The translations under genes were made by a program, and so were the position numbers. 64,000 bases of DNA from NCBI GenBank assembly GCA_041689615.1, contig JBDNFW010000033.1, forward strand, positions 124,001-188,000, given 5' to 3'. Shown piece after piece: positions 27,198-33,998 of the stretch; position 1 is the stretch's first letter; the number at the start of each line of letters is the position of its first letter. This DNA comes from UBA7359 sp041689615. GTDB taxonomy: Bacteria; Pseudomonadota; Gammaproteobacteria; Eutrophobiales; Eutrophobiaceae. Below the pieces are notes generated by a model. It did not search any database and was not told the DNA's origin. It worked only from the letters and a program-made list of their open reading frames with translations.

Positions 27198-28397
27198 ATG
27201 TTTAAAACAGTAACATCACTCAGTATTTTATTAACAAATATCGCACTATGCGATTCTGTTAATGCTAATGAATGGAGTGGTTATGCTGGGTTAGAGTTCA
27301 GAGGTTTTACACAATCAGCTCAAGAGTCACGACAAGATCATTCGACGAATTTTTCATTCGCATTTGAACCTGAGTTTTATCATGAATGGGATGACGGCGA
27401 TCAAAGTATTGCTTTCGTTCCTTTTGTGCGCTTGGATGAAAATGATAATGAACGAACCCATTTTGATATTCGTGAACTCACCTATTTAAAAGTAGCTGAA
27501 GACTGGGAGTTGCGCCTTGGCGTACGTAAAGTATTTTGGGGCGTTACCGAGTTTCAACATTTAGTTGATGTCATTAATCAAACTGATCTGCTTGAAAATC
27601 TCGACACCGAAGACAAGTTAGGACAACCGATGGTCAACCTTGCTTTGATTAATGATTGGGGGACGGTTGATCTTTTTGTGATGCCCTATTTTCGTGAACG
27701 TTATTTTCCTGGCACATCAAGTCGATTAAGAACAATTCCGCATGTTGATCAAGAACGTTCGCAATTTGAATCTTCTGCAAAAGAGAAACACGTTGATCTT
27801 GCCGCACGCTATTCACATTACTTTGGCGATTGGGATATTGGTGTTTCACATTTTTACGGTACCAGTCGTGACCCACGATTACTGCTAGGTACGGACAACA
27901 ATGGTAATGCTGTCCTTACTCCTTTCTACGACATCATTAATCAAACGTCATTAGATTTACAAGCCACTAAAGGCAATATGCTTTGGAAACTCGAAGCCTT
28001 ACATCGCAGCGGCCAAGCAACAACCTATAACGCCATTGCAGCCGGTTTTGAATATACCTTTGTTGGAATTATGGATAGCGCCATCGATTTAGGCTTATTA
28101 AGTGAATACCATTACGACGACCGTGGCGAATCTGCAACGAGTACCTTTGAAGATGATATTGCCTTCGGTGCACGACTCGCCTTTAACGATGCGCAATCAA
28201 GTGAAGCATTAATAGGATTAGTCTGGGATAGAAACACCGGCGGTAAATTCTTCAATATCGAAGCCAGCCGCCGTATTAGCGATAGTTTTCTTCTGGAAGC
28301 CCAAGGCCGATTCTTCTCTAATCAAAAAGCCAGCGACCCGGCATTTGCCTTCACCAAAGACGATTATATCGAATTATTTTTATCTTATAACTTCTAA
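27198..28397 (+). CDS. Outer-membrane beta-barrel protein (porin-like, DUF1302-type)
   Basis: 399 residues with a signal peptide (cleavage near NANEW, residue ~24), many alternating amphipathic strands rich in Trp/Tyr/Phe and a C-terminal Phe (DDYIELFLSYNF), the signature of outer-membrane barrels. The block LRLGVRKVFWGVTEFQHLVDVINQTD is reminiscent of DUF1302-type proteins that accompany LolA-like/RND loci. It starts seven bases after the LolA-like gene, so the three genes form one export operon spanning both membranes. Confidence 0.7.
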   Translation: MFKTVTSLSILLTNIALCDSVNANEWSGYAGLEFRGFTQSAQESRQDHSTNFSFAFEPEFYHEWDDGDQSIAFVPFVRLDENDNERTHFDIRELTYLKVAEDWELRLGVRKVFWGVTEFQHLVDVINQTDLLENLDTEDKLGQPMVNLALINDWGTVDLFVMPYFRERYFPGTSSRLRTIPHVDQERSQFESSAKEKHVDLAARYSHYFGDWDIGVSHFYGTSRDPRLLLGTDNNGNAVLTPFYDIINQTSLDLQATKGNMLWKLEALHRSGQATTYNAIAAGFEYTFVGIMDSAIDLGLLSEYHYDDRGESATSTFEDDIAFGARLAFNDAQSSEALIGLVWDRNTGGKFFNIEASRRISDSFLLEAQGRFFSNQKASDPAFAFTKDDYIELFLSYNF

Positions 28398-28447
28398 CAA
28401 TATCAACTAGTTAAATTAGTAACTCATAAATATAGAAAATTGACAGG

Positions 28448-28475
28448 TTGCAGACTATATAAAATTTTATATAAT
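28448..28475 (+). promoter_or_regulatory. Promoter with overlapping 18-bp palindrome upstream of the XRE gene
   Basis: TTGCAG (28448-28453) and TATAAT (28470-28475) are spaced by 16 bases. The perfect palindrome TATATAAAATTTTATATA (28456-28473) covers the spacer and most of the -10, so a dimeric regulator bound there would block transcription; the XRE protein encoded just downstream is the obvious candidate. Confidence 0.5.
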
Positions 28476-28503
28476 CAAGGTACTCTCCTTAGGAAAACTA
28501 GTT

Positions 28504-28824
28504 ATGACTCTCAAACACTACGACAGCCCGTTCCATGTTACTCATAATAATAATATAGCCAGTAAAATGGCAATGAAGATGGATTTATCCATCATGTTGA
28601 GCAAGCTTATTAAGGACAAAGGTTGGACACAGGCAGAAGCGGCTGAAGCCCTGGAAATCAAACAACCTCGCGTCTCTGATTTGGTTAACGCTAAAATCGA
28701 AATGTTTACTGTTGATGCGATGTTCGACATGCTCGACAAAATGGGATATCAAACACGCTGTTCTCTTTCCTCATTAGAACAAGTAACGATTGATATTCGT
28801 AAAATTGGTGAGGCTGCAGCTTAA
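28504..28824 (+). CDS. XRE-family HTH protein (HigA2-like antitoxin candidate)
   Basis: 106 residues with a single helix-turn-helix: MLSKLIKDKGWTQAEAAEALEIKQPRVSDLVNAKIEMF, where TQAEAAE and QPRVSDLV are the paired helices (the stretch is shown to indicate extent; key residues are W-TQ-A-A and P-RVSDL). This is the HTH_37/HigA2-like type normally partnered with a RelE/Gp49-like toxin. The toxin-like gene is next door but on the opposite strand, convergent, with four bases between stops. It is preceded by a palindromic promoter. Confidence 0.75.
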   Translation: MTLKHYDSPFHVTHNNNIASKMAMKMDLSIMLSKLIKDKGWTQAEAAEALEIKQPRVSDLVNAKIEMFTVDAMFDMLDKMGYQTRCSLSSLEQVTIDIRKIGEAAA

Positions 28825-28828
28825 CTCT

Positions 28829-29161
28829 CTACTTACTAAGTATCTGTTTTAATTCTTTAAAACGAGCTTGTGCAACTGCCATTGCTTTTTTATCAACACC
28901 ATTCGTTGTTTTCGTAAAAGAATGTAAGACAATCACTGTTTCTAAATATTTAGTGATGTAAAGACACCGATAAGCAGGACTACCATTGAGCTTTAGTTCG
29001 ATAACGCCTGAACCAACACCAGTTAGATGATTGATCGGTAATATAGGATTATTTTCATACTGTATCCGTCTTAAATCTTTTCCAAATTCATCCTGAACCT
29101 TCTCTGGCAACGCTTTGTACTCACGTTCAGCGGTATCATTAACAAACGCAAACTTTTTCAA
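28829..29161 (-). CDS. RelE/HigB-superfamily (Gp49-like) toxin candidate
   Basis: 110 residues of the phage-Gp49-like/RelE family: FAFVNDTAEREYKALP at the start, then GSGVIELKLNGSPAYRCLYI and VIVLHSFTKTTNGVDKKAMAVAQAR, the usual strand-strand-helix end of HigB toxins, with basic residues that would cleave mRNA on the ribosome. The start codon is TTG at 29161 with GGGA seven bases upstream. Unusually it is convergent with its likely antitoxin instead of co-transcribed. A 9-bp inverted repeat (29191-29217) covers its promoter region. Confidence 0.75.
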   Translation of the reverse strand: MKKFAFVNDTAEREYKALPEKVQDEFGKDLRRIQYENNPILPINHLTGVGSGVIELKLNGSPAYRCLYITKYLETVIVLHSFTKTTNGVDKKAMAVAQARFKELKQILSK

Positions 29162-29190
29162 AACATATTCCCTGTCTAATCAATTCCATG

Positions 29191-29217
29191 ATTAGAAAGA
29201 GTATATCACTTTCTAAT
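29191..29217. promoter_or_regulatory. 9-bp inverted repeat over the toxin promoter
   Basis: ATTAGAAAG (29191-29199) and CTTTCTAAT (29209-29217) are exact inverted copies around AGTATATCA. Read on the minus strand the spacer holds TATACT, a good -10 for the toxin gene, and the right arm touches the -35 of the polymerase promoter. Probable operator. Confidence 0.5.
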
Positions 29218-29246
29218 TGAAAGTTCTCTTAATGTTCTCTTATAAT
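29217..29246 (+). promoter_or_regulatory. Sigma70-like promoter of the Y-family polymerase gene with GTTC-N7-GTTC in the spacer
   Basis: TTGAAA (29217-29222), an 18-base spacer and TATAAT (29241-29246). The spacer carries GTTCTCTTA twice (29223-29231, 29234-29242), giving GTTC-N7-GTTC, the form of LexA box described in Alphaproteobacteria. Transcription would begin near 29253. Confidence 0.65.
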
Positions 29247-29257
29247 CGAGAGCCATT

Positions 29258-30559
29258 TTGGAGAACAACAATGACTATTTTTTTACCGTGATTCGGCAAG
29301 CCTCAGAGATTGAGCGTTTGTATATCGACTTCGATTGCTTTTTTGCCAGCGTAGAACAACAACTACAACCACGCTTACGTCAGCGTCCTGTTGGTGTATT
29401 ACCTTTTATGTCGAAAGCATCGTGCATTATTGCGCCCAGTCGCGAAGCTAAAATTTATGGTGTGAAAACCGGAATGCGTGTTAAAGAAGCATTAGAACTA
29501 TGCCCTGACATTCAATTCGCTCCTGCTCGTCACGATGTTTACGTTAAATTGCATCATAAAATTTATCAATGCATCGAAAGTTGTATTCATATTGATCAAG
29601 CCTGCTCTATTGATGAAGTCGTTTGCACCTTACTTGGAAGAGAGCGAAAAAATCTCGAAACTTTAGCGCATCACATAAGAAAAATACTGGCTGATACTAT
29701 TGGTACTTATATCACCTGTTCAATGGGTTTTGCAGCCAATCGTTTATTAGCCAAGATTGCATCTGATTTTGAAAAACCGGAAGGCATTGTTATCTGGCAT
29801 CCTCAACAATATTCAGATCGGTTATTCACATTAAAATTAAGAGACTTACCCGGTATTGGTTGCAGCATAGAAAGACGTTTAAACATCGCAAACATACTTT
29901 CAGTTAAAAAATTATATTCACTGACAACAGAAAACATGCGCACTATATGGGGATCAATTGAAGGCGAACGTTTTTGGTATGGTTTGCATGGTTACGCTAT
30001 CGAGCCAATACCAACATCACGTTGTATGTTTGGGCATAGTCGTATACTCGCTCCAGAAAATCGTAACCCACGCAATGCACGAAACTGCGCGCGCTTGCTT
30101 ACCGTAAAAGCAGCTAGACGTCTTCGTCGTTCCGAACGTTCCTCATCCGCATTCGGTTTAACTATACGCTTTGAAAACAGATTAAAATGGTGTGGTGAAG
30201 AACATTTTGCTTTTGCTTCAGATGATCACACCTTTTTAACAGCGCTAACAAAACTATGGGCCAATGCAATGCAAAGTTATGACGGTGATAAAAATAAATA
30301 TCCCTACCGAATTAAACAGGTTTCTATTGCTATTCATCATTTAAATAAAGAACAACCAGATCAAGGTGATTTATTTTCTAACAATGTACAGACTCAACTA
30401 AAACAAGAGAAGTGGCAAAGCCTGACACAAACAATGGATGAAATTGTCGGAAAATATGGTAACAAAGCCGCTAGTCTTGGTGTATGGGAAGATCCGCCTG
30501 GCGGTTATGCTGGTGCTAAAATAGCTTTTGGTCGAATACCTAACCTGTCTGATTTTTGA
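29258..30559 (+). CDS. Y-family (UmuC/DinB-like) DNA polymerase, start uncertain
   Basis: Translesion polymerase of about 425-433 residues. Palm motifs are present: LYIDFDCFFASVEQ with the two metal-binding Asp, and CSIDEVV with the second acidic pair. A helix-hairpin-helix block (LRDLPGIGCSIERRL) and a C-terminal little-finger-like region with VSIAIHHL follow. The frame opens at TTG 29258, only ~5 bases after the predicted transcription start. The well-placed GGAGA/ATG (29271) is in another frame and reads MTIFLP-stop; it could feed this frame by -1 slippage at T TTT TTA or by GTGA coupling to GTG 29288. The closest subfamily is uncertain. Confidence 0.8.
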   Translation: MENNNDYFFTVIRQASEIERLYIDFDCFFASVEQQLQPRLRQRPVGVLPFMSKASCIIAPSREAKIYGVKTGMRVKEALELCPDIQFAPARHDVYVKLHHKIYQCIESCIHIDQACSIDEVVCTLLGRERKNLETLAHHIRKILADTIGTYITCSMGFAANRLLAKIASDFEKPEGIVIWHPQQYSDRLFTLKLRDLPGIGCSIERRLNIANILSVKKLYSLTTENMRTIWGSIEGERFWYGLHGYAIEPIPTSRCMFGHSRILAPENRNPRNARNCARLLTVKAARRLRRSERSSSAFGLTIRFENRLKWCGEEHFAFASDDHTFLTALTKLWANAMQSYDGDKNKYPYRIKQVSIAIHHLNKEQPDQGDLFSNNVQTQLKQEKWQSLTQTMDEIVGKYGNKAASLGVWEDPPGGYAGAKIAFGRIPNLSDF

Positions 30560-30592
30560 AATTAAATTAGATATTATTAATTTTATTTATCA

Positions 30593-31396
30593 TTATGAAA
30601 CTGAACTTAAGAGTTTAAATTTTGTAAGTGTATAAATCGAAACAAAACAGATAACAATAGAAGAGAAATAAAACAGTATTTGTAATGGCGATGGCGTCGC
30701 CTCATAACCAATCAGCGCATAAAGTAGCTGACCAATAATAGAGCGTTCTGAAATTATTTGCGTGGTATCCCAAAGCGGCAATTGTGATGGCAACCAACCT
30801 GATTGAATCAGGTACAATGCTGCTTGTGATGCCATTCCAGCAGAAATCAGAATCAAAATAGCAATCGCTGTAATTAATAAAGTATGGCGTTGAAGGTTAA
30901 TCAATAAATAATAAACTATCGCACCAAGACTGGCGCCAATCCCCAAACCAAGACCACCACCTAGAATTAATGATAAATTACTTTCGTGAATTTGCATGAA
31001 CGAATAACTGTATATAGAAAGTTCAGAACCTTCATGCATAATGGCAATGCTGACATTAACAATGAGTATTGTTTTAATAATTTTGGCCAAAAGTATTGAT
31101 GTATCAGCATGACTATTATTACGGCATTGCCAAAGCCAAACACAAATTGTATTTATTAGCAGACTCATAATTATTAGCAACGTTGAGTTCATAACTTCCT
31201 GTCCAGTCCCTTCTAGTAGATTGGATATATCACCCAGGAAACAGGCAGTAATCGATGCGCCAATAAAACCAAAAGCAAGTGCAGGTAAAATCCATTTTCT
31301 ATCGTTAGTTAACTGAAAAGAGACTGCCAGCAAAACGCTAAGTATTAACGCTGCTTCAAGCACTTCACGTAAAAAAATAATAACGGTGACTAACAT
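30593..31396 (-). CDS. FTR1-family iron permease
   Basis: Polytopic inner-membrane protein of 267 residues with about seven hydrophobic segments. The first REXXE iron-binding motif is visible as REVLE at the N-terminus (FLREVLEAALI). The second is changed to HEGSE (IMHEGSELS) where FTR1/EfeU proteins have REGxE. It would import ferric iron from the periplasm. It lies one base from the end of a cupredoxin gene, and then a two-component pair, all minus strand with coupled starts, so the four genes form one operon. Confidence 0.85.
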   Translation of the reverse strand: MLVTVIIFLREVLEAALILSVLLAVSFQLTNDRKWILPALAFGFIGASITACFLGDISNLLEGTGQEVMNSTLLIIMSLLINTICVWLWQCRNNSHADTSILLAKIIKTILIVNVSIAIMHEGSELSIYSYSFMQIHESNLSLILGGGLGLGIGASLGAIVYYLLINLQRHTLLITAIAILILISAGMASQAALYLIQSGWLPSQLPLWDTTQIISERSIIGQLLYALIGYEATPSPLQILFYFSSIVICFVSIYTLTKFKLLSSVS

Positions 31397-31750
31397 TTAT
31401 TTCACCTCTATCGAGCCTTGCGCTGTTAGTGGATTAAATTCGCCAAAAAAAGGATAGACTCCTGCTTTTAATGGCCCGATGAAAACAATCCCTTTTCTGT
31501 TTCCCATAATCACTTTTTCACGATTAAGCCCATAACTTTCGAATTCTTCCGGTGTAGAATCTTCGTTAATAATCTCAAGTTTCACTTTTTTATTTGCTGG
31601 TATCTCCAGTTTCGAAGGCATAAACAAATGATCTTTAATTCTTATTTCATAGACCGGTGTTTCCGCAAATACAACAGAAAAAGAAAAACCAAATAATAAT
31701 GCAAGCAGCACCATTCGTCTTTTAATTAAAAAATATATTTTCATAATCAT
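31397..31750 (-). CDS. Exported cupredoxin-like protein (EfeO/P19-type partner of FTR1)
   Basis: About 117 residues with a signal peptide (MVLLALLFGFSFSVVFA) and a single cupredoxin fold: YEIRIKDHLFMPSKLEIPANKKVKLEIINEDSTPEEFESY (key elements FMPSKLEIPA and NEDSTPEEFE) and GVYPFFGEFNP near the end. The classical copper-ligand Cys-x-His-x-Met loop is missing, as in EfeO N-domains that support iron uptake. The frame extends to 31765, overlapping the kinase gene; ATG 31750, one base after the kinase stop, is the likely coupled start, with ATG 31744 as alternative. Confidence 0.7.
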   Translation of the reverse strand: MIMKIYFLIKRRMVLLALLFGFSFSVVFAETPVYEIRIKDHLFMPSKLEIPANKKVKLEIINEDSTPEEFESYGLNREKVIMGNRKGIVFIGPLKAGVYPFFGEFNPLTAQGSIEVK

Positions 31751-31751
31751 G

Positions 31752-33101
31752 TTATGACATATCATGTAATTGTTTTTTTAATGGAAAAGAAACAGTAAAC
31801 AATAAACCTGTTTCAAATTCAGATGGTTCAAGATGCAGTTTTGCTTCATGAAGTTCAGCAATATATTGAACAATAGATAATCCTAGCCCACAACCTATAG
31901 CTGTTGAACCATGTCGGTCACCACCTAGTCGATAGAATCGTTCAAAAACACGATCATATTCATTGGCAGGAATGCCTGATCCATTATCCATAATTTGGAT
32001 TACATTATGACCTTCTCTTTCTTTTATACGGATAACTATCTTGCCATGCTCGGGAGTATATTTAATGGCGTTGTGCAATATATTCTTTATCATTGTTTCA
32101 AGTGCAAAGGCATCACCAAATATTTCACAATGATTTCCGTCAAATTCCAGATTTTGCTTTTTTTGATTAATCTCATTTAGTACATCTTCAATAACATTAC
32201 GTGTCACATCAAACAGGTCAACATTGGCAAATTGCGCCTGATAATGATCGGGAGTCATTCTATTTAACAGAATGATCTGTTCAACCAGATGATTAATTCG
32301 TTTAACTCCTTCCTCGAGTTTATTTGCTGATTCAGGTGGTTCCTTTAAATCAGTTAACAGATTTTGCAGATGAATTTTCAGTGCGGCAATTGGCGTCCTT
32401 AATTCATGTGCAACATCAGTATTAAAACGTTTTTCTCTGGCAAATGATCGTTCCATACGTTGCAAAAGATCATTGGCTGACGCGGCTAAAGTGGTAAGTT
32501 CTTGTGGCACAGTGTCTATCTGAAGCGGCGTTAAATCGGTAGCCTGCTTTGATCTTAATTGTGAGGCTAATTCATGTATCGGCTTTAGACCAAAACTAAC
32601 AACTAACCAGACTAACAACCCCGTCAATGGAATTGACACTACTATTGGAAAAACAGATTCCAATATAATGGAGTCTGCTAATTGATGACGAATATCATTT
32701 CGCTCCGCAACCATAATCCAGTTTGATTGCGATTCATCATGTTTTACAAGCACATGCCAGCGATAGCCAATAAAGTTTGTTTCTGAAAAACCTGCACTAA
32801 ATTCTGCTATTGCTATATCAGGTGCATTTGCCGATCGTAAAATAAGTTTTTTATCCTGATTAAATATCTGAAAGGCATTGTTTGAGATTTTATTTTGACC
32901 ATTATGATCAGAATTAATGATTTCCATATTTTCATTGACTGGTATAGCGCTAAGTATCAAAGCTTGTTGAAGTAGTTGATCTTCAAACAACAAGCGGGCC
33001 TGTTTCATACTTTCTCGATATCCATGTAGTGCTGTTAAAAAACTCACCAACGTTATCGTTGATATAAGCACTACAACAAGAAATGTTCGTATCGAAGTCA
33101 C
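31752..33101 (-). CDS. Sensor histidine kinase, PmrB/QseC-like
   Basis: 449 residues: TM1 (about 6-25), a periplasmic domain of ~115 residues, TM2 (~150-170), HAMP, then HisKA with phospho-acceptor His232 in DVAHELRTPIAAL and an ATPase domain (ILHNAIKYTP, DNGSGIP, GCGLGLSIVQ). The periplasmic region contains ENME (57-60), an ExxE pattern like that linked to Fe3+ sensing in PmrB, but one such match is weak evidence. Its ATG overlaps the stop of the response regulator gene by one base. It probably controls eptA across the divergent promoter. Confidence 0.85.
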   Translation of the reverse strand: MTSIRTFLVVVLISTITLVSFLTALHGYRESMKQARLLFEDQLLQQALILSAIPVNENMEIINSDHNGQNKISNNAFQIFNQDKKLILRSANAPDIAIAEFSAGFSETNFIGYRWHVLVKHDESQSNWIMVAERNDIRHQLADSIILESVFPIVVSIPLTGLLVWLVVSFGLKPIHELASQLRSKQATDLTPLQIDTVPQELTTLAASANDLLQRMERSFAREKRFNTDVAHELRTPIAALKIHLQNLLTDLKEPPESANKLEEGVKRINHLVEQIILLNRMTPDHYQAQFANVDLFDVTRNVIEDVLNEINQKKQNLEFDGNHCEIFGDAFALETMIKNILHNAIKYTPEHGKIVIRIKEREGHNVIQIMDNGSGIPANEYDRVFERFYRLGGDRHGSTAIGCGLGLSIVQYIAELHEAKLHLEPSEFETGLLFTVSFPLKKQLHDMS

Positions 33102-33757
33102 TATTTTTTTATAATGTAGCCCATGCCATGCACTGTTTGAATATAATCTTCAGGCAGTTTTTTTCTCAAGTTATGAATATGTACCTCGATCGCATTACTG
33201 GCAATCTCTTCTCCCCAACTATATAACTTTGCTTCCAGATTTTCTTTTGTCAGTATCGCTCCGGAACTTTCCATTAATGCTTTGAGCAACATATATTCGC
33301 GTTTTGATATTTTCAGAGTTTCATTCTTAACCGTCGTTTGTAAAGTCGTCGTATTTAAAGTCACATCTCCAATACTTATTTCGTTACTGTTTATATGGCT
33401 AAGTCGACGTTCAAGTACTCTAAGTCTTGCAATCAACTCTTTTAATTCAAATGGCTTGGTAATGTAATCATCAGCACCACTGTCTAATCCCTTTAGTTTA
33501 TCATCTAGCAAATCCCTTGCCGTCAGAATGAGCACTGGCAATGTGCTATTTTTTTTTCTTAATTCATTTAACAGTTCAAGACCATCTATATCTGGCAATC
33601 CCAGATCAAGAATGAGTATATCCGGCGGCTCTACATTAATATGGTTTAGTGCCGTTTTGCCTTCCTTTACATGATTGACCGCAAATCTTTCCCGCACCAG
33701 CGCCTTGATTATGCCATCAGCAAGTAACGAATCGTCTTCAACAAGTAATATCTGCAT
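33101..33757 (-). CDS. OmpR-family response regulator, PmrA/BasR-like
   Basis: 218 residues with a receiver domain (EDD near residues 7-9, phospho-acceptor Asp51 in ILDLGLPDIDG, Thr in LTARD, Lys in ITKPFE) and a winged-helix effector domain (LKISKREYMLLKAL, SNAIEVHIHNLRKKL, VHGMGYII). This is the PmrA/QseB subgroup of OmpR regulators. First gene of the four-gene minus-strand operon. The divergent eptA gene has a perfect direct repeat CTTAAG-N5-CTTAAG, the PmrA recognition pattern, which strongly supports the PmrA-like role over QseB. Confidence 0.85.
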   Translation of the reverse strand: MQILLVEDDSLLADGIIKALVRERFAVNHVKEGKTALNHINVEPPDILILDLGLPDIDGLELLNELRKKNSTLPVLILTARDLLDDKLKGLDSGADDYITKPFELKELIARLRVLERRLSHINSNEISIGDVTLNTTTLQTTVKNETLKISKREYMLLKALMESSGAILTKENLEAKLYSWGEEIASNAIEVHIHNLRKKLPEDYIQTVHGMGYIIKK

Positions 33758-33935
33758 ACATTTATAATGGACTATATTTTGTCTGCTTTTCTTCGATTAA
33801 TTGTTTTACATCAGTTATGGCTGATTCTACTTCTTTTTTTCGACCTTGATTAGCTTATTCAAGATTTGCCAAAAAAGCAGTCATCAGTACTTTTTTAAAG
33901 AAAAGATAAGGTATCATTTTCGTCTTTACCCATTT

Positions 33936-33952
33936 CTTAAGCTTTTCTTAAG
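33936..33952 (+). promoter_or_regulatory. PmrA-box-like direct repeat upstream of eptA
   Basis: CTTAAG (33936-33941), CTTTT, CTTAAG (33947-33952) matches the enterobacterial PmrA consensus YTTAAK-N5-YTTAAK exactly. A possible -10, TATTTT, follows at 33963-33968. The site lies inside the longest eptA open frame, so translation must begin downstream of it. Confidence 0.75.
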
Positions 33953-33998
33953 TTCTTTACCGTATTTTGCTTCATTGCAAAATGATGCCTTTGATTGG

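Noticed and set aside
28440..28475. TTGACA (28440-28445) paired with TATAAT (28470-28475) as the XRE promoter
   Set aside because: The spacing is 24 bases, too long; TTGCAG at 28448 gives 16 bases and is preferred.
32922..32933. ExxE motif in the kinase periplasmic domain as proof of Fe3+ sensing
   Set aside because: A single ENME in a 115-residue loop is expected by chance; kept only as a weak hint in the kinase entry.
33846..33998. N-terminal 51 codons of the longest eptA frame as coding
   Set aside because: They lack EptA homology and contain the PmrA-like box and likely promoter.
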